Of a DNA stretch of 64,000 nt, positions 58,303-64,000 are shown in pieces (within the stretch, counting starts at the first letter, position 1; the number at the start of each line of letters is the position of its first letter). The stretch lies in assembly GCA_002919265.1 (NCBI GenBank), contig PKEY01000070.1, positions 1 through 64,000 on the forward strand, read 5' to 3'. The stretch is from Hyphomicrobiaceae bacterium (GTDB taxonomy: Bacteria; Pseudomonadota; Alphaproteobacteria; Rhizobiales; Hyphomicrobiaceae). Both the position numbers and the translations under genes were made by a program. The notes beneath the pieces are model-generated. The model made no database searches. It had not been told where the DNA came from and saw only the letters and a program-made list of their open reading frames with translations.

Positions 58303-59412
58303 ATGACAGAAGCAGTATCGACCGAAAGCGCTTACCGGGAGCTTACGATCACGCGAGAGGGTGCCGCGGGGCGCATTGTTCTCAACCGACCGCGCGCGCT
58401 GAACGCGCTCAATGACGCAATGCGGGCAGAAATCACCGCTGCCATCCCGGGGTTCGCCCGCGACCCGAACATCTACGCACTGACGATCAAATCCGCGGTG
58501 CCGGGCGTATTTTCGGTAGGTGGTGATCTGCGTGAGCTGAGTACAGCTGCTCGCGAACGCTCGGAGGACGCACGCAAGTATCTCGCCGCCGACTACCGCC
58601 TCAACTGGCTGCTCGAATGCTTCTCGAAGCCAACCATCTCGTTGATGAACGGGTTGGCGATGGGCTCCGGCGTTGGCCTTACCATGTACGGCACACATCG
58701 CGTGGCGGGCGAAGACTACAAGTTCGCCATGCCGGAGACCGGCGTCGGCTTTTTCCCCGACGTGGGCCTCGCCTGGGTGTTCGCCAGAATGCCAGGTCAC
58801 GTGGGGATGTATCTGGGCCTTACGGGGCGCCAGATTGGTCGGGCTGATGCCTATCGCTTGGGAATCGTCACCCATTGCATTCGGGCGACCCAGTTTGAGG
58901 AGATCGAGGCTGGTTTGCAGGCCGCCGATCCCGTCGATCCCCTGCTCGATGATCGGCACGAAGATCCGGGCCGGGGCGAATTGGAGCCCTATAGTGAAGT
59001 CATCGAGCGCTGCTTTTCGGCAGACACCGTCGAGGAAATTTTCGAGCGACTTGAGCAAGCCGCCCGCGGCGGCGGCACTGAAGGTGCGTGGTGCGCTGAT
59101 GTTCTCGCGACGCTCAAGAAGCGTTCGCCCACGGCGCTCAAGGTTACGCACCGTCACATTCGCGAAGCTGCCTTCCGCGATCTTCGGCAGACGCTCATGC
59201 TCGATTACCGGCTTGCGTGTCGGGCCATCGAGACACACGATTTCCACGAAGGCGTCCGTGCCCTGCTTATCGACAAGGACAAGAACCCGCAGTGGCGGCC
59301 GACTCACGTGAAGGACGTGACGGACACCATGCTCGACCGCTTCTTTGCGTTCCGGCCTGGCCAGGAGCTCATTCTTCCCACGCGGCAGGAAATGCAGGCG
59401 GCGCGGGTCTAA
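58303..59412 (+). CDS. 3-hydroxyisobutyryl-CoA hydrolase-like enoyl-CoA hydratase family protein
   Basis: A 369-residue crotonase-superfamily protein with GGDLRELSTAA, MNGLAMGSGVGLTMYGTHRVAG, MPETGVGFFPDVGLAWVFARM and C-terminal HDFHEGVRALLIDKDKNPQW. The FPDVG and C-terminal pattern fits 3-hydroxyisobutyryl-CoA hydrolases of valine breakdown rather than ordinary enoyl-CoA hydratases. Divergent from the extensin gene. Confidence 0.88.
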   Translation: MTEAVSTESAYRELTITREGAAGRIVLNRPRALNALNDAMRAEITAAIPGFARDPNIYALTIKSAVPGVFSVGGDLRELSTAARERSEDARKYLAADYRLNWLLECFSKPTISLMNGLAMGSGVGLTMYGTHRVAGEDYKFAMPETGVGFFPDVGLAWVFARMPGHVGMYLGLTGRQIGRADAYRLGIVTHCIRATQFEEIEAGLQAADPVDPLLDDRHEDPGRGELEPYSEVIERCFSADTVEEIFERLEQAARGGGTEGAWCADVLATLKKRSPTALKVTHRHIREAAFRDLRQTLMLDYRLACRAIETHDFHEGVRALLIDKDKNPQWRPTHVKDVTDTMLDRFFAFRPGQELILPTRQEMQAARV

Positions 59413-59469
59413 TCCCTCCGCGCCGGTTCACCCCGTTAGTGATTTATTAACCAAACCCTTTAGCAACTG

Positions 59470-59481
59470 ATTCAGTGTGTC
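59470..59481. promoter_or_regulatory. Candidate LdtR half-site upstream of ldtR
   Basis: ATTCAGTGTGTC, 61 bases before the ldtR start, matches ten of twelve bases of ATTCTGTGTGGC found in the dyad upstream of the L,D-transpeptidase gene. It is a possible autoregulatory site, identified by similarity only. Confidence 0.3.
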
Positions 59482-59542
59482 CGCGTAGCGTCACCCCGAA
59501 GCCGGCCGGGTAGGCCGCAAGTTTGAAAATGCGGGGAAAGGA

Positions 59543-60049
59543 ATGACGCTCGTCCAAACAGAAACTCATGCAGCTCCGGTTTCGACCGAAGATCTCGAAG
59601 GTGAATATCTTCAGGCTCTGAGGCTCATCGAAAGGTTGCACCGGCTACTGCTCGACGTCATCAAGGACGAGCTGGACCGGAACGGAGGCTATGACCTGAA
59701 CCCCGTGCAGGCGCTTCTGCTCCACAATCTCGGCAATGACGAGCTGACAGCTGGCGAGCTCAAGACGCGTGGTTACTATCTGGGCTCGAACGTTTCCTAC
59801 AATCTCAAGAAACTCGTCGAGCTGGGCTACATCCATTACAAGCGTTCCGACCACGATCGGCGCTCCGTTCGGGTACGGCTCACCGAAAAGGGCGAAGAAA
59901 TCTGTGCCCTCGTCCGCCAGCTCTATCGTCGTCAGCTTCGTTCTCTCGGCAGCGTCGGTGAAATTTCTTTTGAGGATCTTGAGGATCTCAACAGAACTTT
60001 AATGAGACTGGAGAGATTTTGGTCTTACCAGATCCGCTATCGCCTTTGA
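59543..60049 (+). CDS. ldtR: MarR-family regulator LdtR
   Basis: A 168-residue winged-helix regulator (NLGNDELTAGELKTRGYYLGSNVSYNLKKLVELG region; HDRRSVRVRLTEKGEEI). The position directly before an L,D-transpeptidase gene and the sequence style match LdtR, known in Liberibacter and Sinorhizobium to control the transpeptidase and stress genes. A good terminator follows. Confidence 0.88.
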   Translation: MTLVQTETHAAPVSTEDLEGEYLQALRLIERLHRLLLDVIKDELDRNGGYDLNPVQALLLHNLGNDELTAGELKTRGYYLGSNVSYNLKKLVELGYIHYKRSDHDRRSVRVRLTEKGEEICALVRQLYRRQLRSLGSVGEISFEDLEDLNRTLMRLERFWSYQIRYRL

Positions 60050-60083
60050 GCGGAATTCACCCGCTCGATCCGACAATCTGTCC

Positions 60084-60116
60084 GACGCCCGCTTAACCTC
60101 ACAGGGCGTCTTTTTT
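60084..60116 (+). terminator. Rho-independent terminator of ldtR
   Basis: GACGCCC-N13-GGGCGTC followed directly by six T, 34 bases after the ldtR stop. Confidence 0.85.
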
Positions 60117-60180
60117 ATTGCACCTTCTCACCGTTCCCGGGTGGTCCGCGAACGACGACTTCACACATCCAGTTTATTGG

Positions 60181-60199
60181 ACAGAATTTCCCATTCTGT
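60181..60199. promoter_or_regulatory. Candidate LdtR operator upstream of the L,D-transpeptidase
   Basis: ACAGAAT-TTCCC-ATTCTGT is a perfect dyad with 7-base arms, the size expected for a MarR dimer, 176 bases before the transpeptidase start. LdtR controls this gene in relatives. The binding is inferred. Confidence 0.45.
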
Positions 60200-60374
60200 G
60201 TGGCAATTGGAACGTGCTCCCGCTTAGCCAGCGCGAATGCGCCGGTCCTGATCCGAGGGCAGACGTTCGCAGGCAACGCCTCGCAAAATTGGGGCATGTG
60301 CTCAGAATTCGTTAACGCCAGTAAGGCTACTGATGCAGTGAGATATCAGGCGGACCGGGCAGCGGAGGCGAGGA

Positions 60375-61673
60375 GTGCGTGGGTTCGTAACTGGCAAAGC
60401 ATTCAGCTGCAGGTTAGGTATTAACCTCATCGGAGCACTCGCCGCCGTAACGGGCGCGTCGGTCATCTCCGCCTCCGAAACGCGTGCTTATTCAGATGGC
60501 GCAGCGTGGAATCCGTTCGCCAGCCCGGCTCCGACCTATACGCAGCCTTATGACCGCTCCTTCATCCGGGAGTGGGAGGCTCATCCACCTCGCGGCTACC
60601 CGACGATTTCAAAGGCCAACATCGAGCCTATGAAAGCCGCCATCAAGCGGTATACTGAAATTGTGGAGCGAGGCGGCTGGAAACCTGTTCCCAGGATGAA
60701 GCTGCAGGCAGGGATGACGAGCCCCGCCGTCGCAATTCTCCGCGAGCGCTTGTACTTGTCGGGCGATCTCAAGGAGCGCTCGGGCTATCCGGAGTACTTC
60801 GACTCCTACGTCGAACGCGCGGTCAAGCGCTTTCAGGCGTCGAATGGCCTTGCGCCAACCGGGATCGTCGATGAACGCACGATTGCCGCGCTCAACATCC
60901 CGGCCTCGGTTCGTCTTGCTCAACTGCGTACAAACCTTGACCGGGTCACCGCCCTCGCGCGTTCGGCTGGCAAGAGATACGTGTTGGTGAATATCCCTGC
61001 GGCCCAGGTTGAAGTGGTGGAAAACGACCGCGTGGTCTCGCGCCACTCCGGCGTTGTCGGAAAGATCGACCGACCGACGCCTATCCTCCGCTCGATGATC
61101 CACGAGTTGAACTTCAACCCGATCTGGACACTGCCGCCGACCGTCATCGCCAAGGACCTCATCCCCAAAGGCCGGGAACTGGCCCGACGGAACGAGGATG
61201 TGCTCAAGGTCTACGGGATCGACGCGTATGGGCCAGATGGGCGCAAGCTCGACAGCTCCAAAATCAATTGGTCGTCGAGCGCGGTACAAAATCTGACGTT
61301 CCGGCAGCAGCCGGGTAAAGACAACCCGCTCGGCTTCGTCAAAATCAACTTCCACAATAACTACTCGGTCTACCTCCACGATACGCCATCGGAGAGCATC
61401 TTCGGGCGAAACTTCCGCGCAGCGACCTCCGGCTGCGTCCGGGTGCAGAACATTGAGCAGCTGGCGGCGTGGCTGCTGAGGGATAATGGCTGGACGCTCG
61501 AAGATGTGCTGGCGATCAAGAAGTCCGGCGAGCGCAAGGACGTGCAGCTCAAAAAGCCGGTGCCGCTCTACATGGCATACATCACGGCGTGGGCGACCGA
61601 GGACGGCGTTGTCCAGTTCCGGCGCGACCTCTATCAGAAGGACGGCGTAGGCGCGACGGCTGCGGCCTACTGA
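60375..61673 (+). CDS. L,D-transpeptidase with peptidoglycan-binding domain
   Basis: A 432-residue exported protein with an N-terminal signal, a peptidoglycan-binding domain (SPAVAILRERLYLSG ... AVKRFQASNGLAPTG) and a YkuD catalytic domain with the active-site cysteine in ATSGCVRVQN and the upstream His in YLHDTP. It makes 3-3 crosslinks or attaches proteins in the cell wall. GTG start with GGAGG eight bases upstream. Confidence 0.92.
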   Translation: MRGFVTGKAFSCRLGINLIGALAAVTGASVISASETRAYSDGAAWNPFASPAPTYTQPYDRSFIREWEAHPPRGYPTISKANIEPMKAAIKRYTEIVERGGWKPVPRMKLQAGMTSPAVAILRERLYLSGDLKERSGYPEYFDSYVERAVKRFQASNGLAPTGIVDERTIAALNIPASVRLAQLRTNLDRVTALARSAGKRYVLVNIPAAQVEVVENDRVVSRHSGVVGKIDRPTPILRSMIHELNFNPIWTLPPTVIAKDLIPKGRELARRNEDVLKVYGIDAYGPDGRKLDSSKINWSSSAVQNLTFRQQPGKDNPLGFVKINFHNNYSVYLHDTPSESIFGRNFRAATSGCVRVQNIEQLAAWLLRDNGWTLEDVLAIKKSGERKDVQLKKPVPLYMAYITAWATEDGVVQFRRDLYQKDGVGATAAAY

Positions 61674-61685
61674 AGCTTTAACAGC

Positions 61686-61699
61686 TTGATTTCAGTCAA
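61686..61699. promoter_or_regulatory. FNR/FixK-type box upstream of hemA
   Basis: TTGAT-TTCA-GTCAA matches the anaerobox consensus TTGAT-N4-ATCAA with a single change (TTGAC half-site), which FNR, FixK and FnrL proteins accept. It lies 160 bases before the hemA start. hemA of photosynthetic and rhizobial alphaproteobacteria is known to be controlled by such regulators. Confidence 0.6.
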
Positions 61700-61781
61700 G
61701 GTAGAGAGGGGGAAAGAATGTTTTTCTCCCACCATTCTCCATTATCTTGCACAATGAAGTCGCTGGCCAACCAGTTGAACC

Positions 61782-61806
61782 GCGACATCTAGAAAGTTGA
61801 TGTCGC
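61782..61806 (+). repeat. Hairpin in the hemA leader
   Basis: GCGACATC-TAGAAAGTT-GATGTCGC is a perfect 8-bp stem 50 bases before the hemA start. It may be a second operator or an mRNA structure; no T tract follows. Confidence 0.45.
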
Positions 61807-61857
61807 CGAACTGCCTCGGCAAAAGCTAGAAAAGCTTCTCATAAAGTGGCGAGGATC

Positions 61858-63087
61858 GTGAATTATACCGAAAAATTCCAGCAGGCACTGGAAGCCATTC
61901 ATGCTGAAGGCCGGTATCGCGTCTTCGCAGACTTGCGGCGCAGGTGCGGGGCCTTTCCAGCGGCCGACTACTATGGGTCCGGCACCCAGCGGCCCATCAC
62001 CATTTGGTGCTCGAACGACTATCTCGGCATGGGCCAGCACCCTGAGGTGCTCAAGGCGATGCACGAGGCGCTCGACACAGCCGGCGCAGGTTCAGGCGGC
62101 ACGCGCAACATCTCCGGAACCACCCACTATCACGTTGAGCTCGAAGCGGAACTTGCCGATCTCCATCGCAAGGAAGCCGCCCTGCTCTTTACGTCTGCAT
62201 ACGTCGCTAACGACGCCACGCTTTCGACGCTCGTCAAGCTGTTGCCCGGTACCATGATCTTCTCCGACGAGAAGAACCATGCGTCGATGATCGAGGGCAT
62301 TCGGCGCAGCGGTGCTCCCAAGCGGATCTGGAAGCACAACGATCTCGCTGATCTCGAAGCTCACCTGAAGGATTTCGATCGCGAAACACCGAAGATCATC
62401 GCCTTCGAGTCCGTTTACTCCATGGACGGGACGATTGCGGATATCGCCGGCGTTTGTGATCTGGCCCAGCGCTACGGGGCCCTCACCTACCTCGACGAGG
62501 TTCACGCCGTTGGCTTGTACGGGCCGCGCGGCGGCGGCATTGCCGAACGCGATGGCGTTCTCGACCGGGTGGACATCATCAATGGGACGCTGGCCAAGGG
62601 CTTTGGCGTGATGGGCGGCTACATTGCCGCAAGCCAAGCCTGCGTCGATGCCATCCGGAGTTGCGCACCCGGATTCATTTTCACCACGTCATTGGCGCCG
62701 GCCATCGTCGCTGGCGCGCTCGCCAGCGTGCGGTATCTGAAATCCAGCAACGTTGAGCGCGAGCGGCATCAGGAGCGGGCGCGCACGCTGAAGCGGCGTC
62801 TCATGGCTGCGGGTCTGCCCGTCCTCGACAATCCGAGCCATATCGTGCCGGTGATGGTCGGTGATCCCGTCCTCTGCAAAAAGCTCACCGACGAGCTCCT
62901 CAGCCGCTTCGGCATCTACGTTCAGCCGATCAACTATCCGACCGTGCCGCGGGGGACGGAGCGTCTTCGCCTCACGCCAACCCCACTCCATACCGACCGC
63001 GATTTCGACCACCTGGTCTCCGCCCTTCAAACTCTGTGGCGGGAGCTGGGGCTTGCCTTCAATCCGGTTAGCTTGGCCGCGGAGTGA
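61858..63087 (+). CDS. hemA: 5-aminolevulinate synthase
   Basis: A 409-residue PLP enzyme making ALA from glycine and succinyl-CoA, the alphaproteobacterial (Shemin) route. Motifs: [40 protein letters not shown] and the PLP lysine in [16 protein letters not shown] 61858 gives the family-like start [10 protein letters not shown] and has GAGGA close upstream; the ORF-track GTG at 61846 lacks a site. The gene feeds HemB, encoded in this window. Confidence 0.94.
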   Translation: MNYTEKFQQALEAIHAEGRYRVFADLRRRCGAFPAADYYGSGTQRPITIWCSNDYLGMGQHPEVLKAMHEALDTAGAGSGGTRNISGTTHYHVELEAELADLHRKEAALLFTSAYVANDATLSTLVKLLPGTMIFSDEKNHASMIEGIRRSGAPKRIWKHNDLADLEAHLKDFDRETPKIIAFESVYSMDGTIADIAGVCDLAQRYGALTYLDEVHAVGLYGPRGGGIAERDGVLDRVDIINGTLAKGFGVMGGYIAASQACVDAIRSCAPGFIFTTSLAPAIVAGALASVRYLKSSNVERERHQERARTLKRRLMAAGLPVLDNPSHIVPVMVGDPVLCKKLTDELLSRFGIYVQPINYPTVPRGTERLRLTPTPLHTDRDFDHLVSALQTLWRELGLAFNPVSLAAE

Positions 63088-63228
63088 GCCTCGGGCCCAT
63101 TTTCCGCGCCATGGCGTCTCAAGCGGACCCAGCGGTGTTGTTGGGCACGACTCGCCGTGCTATTGCGCGCAGCTGATTGTCGCTAACGCATCGCCCGACC
63201 CCTTTTTCCCTTCGGCGAGAGGATGAGT

Positions 63229-64000
63229 ATGAGCACAGCCGATCCTGCGCGCCCTTCGACGACTGCTTTTTTTGGCGAAACCCTCGCCGAGCGCGATCCC
63301 GAGCTTTACGCCGCAATATCTGACGAGCTGAAACGCCAGCGCGAGGAGATCGAGCTGATCGCCTCGGAAAACATCGTTTCGCGGGCGGTGCTGGAAGCCG
63401 CAGGTTCGGTTCTCACCAACAAGTATGCCGAAGGCTACCCCGGCCGGCGCTACTACGGCGGCTGCCAGTTCGTCGACGTTGCAGAACAGCTGGCGATCGA
63501 GCGGGCCAAGAAGCTGTTCGGATGTGCCTACGCGAACGTGCAGCCCCATTCCGGCAGCCAGGCTAATCAGGGCGTGTTCATGGCGCTGGCCAAGCCCGGC
63601 GACACCATCCTCGGCCTTTCGCTGGCCGCTGGCGGACACCTCACGCACGGCTCGCCCGTCAACATGTCGGGTAAATGGTTCAACGCCATCCATTACGGTG
63701 TGCGCCGGCAGGACCATCGCATCGATCACGATGAAGTGCGTGCGCTGGCCAAGGAGCATCGTCCCCGCATCATCATCGCTGGCGGCTCGGCCTATCCGCG
63801 CACGATCGACTTTGCAGCTTTCCGCGAGATTGCTGATGAGGTCGGCGCCTACCTGATGGTGGATATGGCGCACTTCGCCGGTCTCGTTGCCGGTGGCGTA
63901 CACCCCAACCCTGTGCCTTACGCGCACGTCGTCACGACCACGACGCACAAAACGCTCCGTGGTCCGCGCGGCGGCATGATCCTTACCAACGACGAGGAGC
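63229..64000 (+). CDS. glyA: Serine hydroxymethyltransferase, 5' part (runs off the window)
   Basis: The first 257 codons of GlyA, open to the window end. Motifs: [14 protein letters not shown]-like [58 protein letters not shown] and the PLP lysine in [14 protein letters not shown]. It converts serine to glycine plus methylene-THF, supplying glycine for the adjacent ALA synthase. ATG 63229 has GAGAGG upstream; ATG 63223 is an in-frame alternative. No glycine riboswitch is seen in the 141-base upstream gap. Confidence 0.95.
   Translation, partial: MSTADPARPSTTAFFGETLAERDPELYAAISDELKRQREEIELIASENIVSRAVLEAAGSVLTNKYAEGYPGRRYYGGCQFVDVAEQLAIERAKKLFGCAYANVQPHSGSQANQGVFMALAKPGDTILGLSLAAGGHLTHGSPVNMSGKWFNAIHYGVRRQDHRIDHDEVRALAKEHRPRIIIAGGSAYPRTIDFAAFREIADEVGAYLMVDMAHFAGLVAGGVHPNPVPYAHVVTTTTHKTLRGPRGGMILTNDEE

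Larger units (their letters stand above)
60050..60374. promoter_or_regulatory. ldtR-ldt intergenic region
   Basis: This 325-base region holds the ldtR terminator at its left and the candidate LdtR operator in its middle; no gene is seen. The right end has GGAGG for the GTG start of the transpeptidase. Confidence 0.6.

Noticed and set aside
58294-59307. 337-residue minus-strand ORF
   Set aside because: Antisense to the crotonase-family gene whose motifs are clear; no family resemblance in the reverse frame.
60609-61379. 256-residue minus-strand ORF
   Set aside because: Antisense to the L,D-transpeptidase; shadow frame.
63088-63228. Glycine riboswitch upstream of glyA
   Set aside because: The gap is short and shows no paired glycine aptamer-like helices by eye; the gene before it is hemA.
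63160-63948. 262-residue minus-strand ORF
   Set aside because: Antisense to glyA, whose PLP lysine motif is evident.

Overview
The window looks like the chromosome of an alphaproteobacterium of the order Hyphomicrobiales (Rhizobiales). The evidence is the gene neighbourhoods: TerB-like gene next to class I lysyl-tRNA synthetase; DUF952-pyrD-MATE; tlpA divergent from argH; hemB near the leucyl/arginyl-transferase Bpt; and ldtR - L,D-transpeptidase - ALA synthase (hemA) - glyA. The HemB is of the DVALDPY (non-zinc) type and a GTTC-N7-GTTC LexA box is present, both typical of alphaproteobacteria. No tRNA, rRNA, CRISPR array, insertion sequence or phage gene was seen.

Layout. (1) 279-4234 (+): four overlapping genes for an amine/imino-acid dehydrogenase of the HcnABC/opine-oxidase/hydroxyproline-dehydrogenase type plus a second DadA-like flavoprotein, closed by a good terminator. 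(2) 4275-15248 (-): a peptide-uptake operon in the order CocE-like hydrolase, solute-binding protein, two permeases, two ATPases, alpha/beta hydrolase, gamma-glutamyltransferase, with a divergent LysR regulator (15357-16259). (3) 16280-27346: a tad/Flp pilus locus. Two TadE-type minor pilins and a short secretin-N-domain protein lie on the minus strand; Flp pilin, cpaA, cpaB, cpaC, cpaD, cpaE, cpaF, tadB and tadC lie on the plus strand. (4) 27416-39403: mostly housekeeping genes (orphan amino-acid-binding protein, TerB-like, lysK, pyrD, MATE exporter, Lhr-type helicase with PdeM nuclease) interrupted by a DUF262-DUF1524 (GmrSD-like) gene. (5) 39421-49908: a catabolic island with hyuA-hyuB-CoA transferase A/B-beta-amino-acid-type aminotransferase, a divergent IclR regulator and a TRAP transporter. 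(6) 50250-64000: core genes tlpA, argH, bpt, an unusual LivH-like permease, hemB, extensin-like protein, 3-hydroxyisobutyryl-CoA hydrolase-like, ldtR, L,D-transpeptidase, hemA and the 5' part of glyA.

How it fits together. The two catabolic islands each pair an importer with hydrolases and a local regulator. In the second, the enzymes line up as a pathway: ATP-dependent opening of a lactam or hydantoin-like ring (HyuAB), transamination of the resulting beta-amino acid, and CoA activation of the beta-keto acid. A TTTCGATWMTW motif occurs twice in the hyuA/iclR intergenic region and once upstream of the TRAP gene, suggesting one IclR regulon. In the heme region an FNR/FixK-type box lies upstream of hemA, and a candidate LdtR operator lies upstream of the L,D-transpeptidase.

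The least explained items are a small gene downstream of a perfect LexA box, a secreted protein made of two cysteine-rich repeats, and the LivH-like permease with a lipoprotein-like N-terminus. All family assignments were made by eye from the translated sequence; no database search was run.
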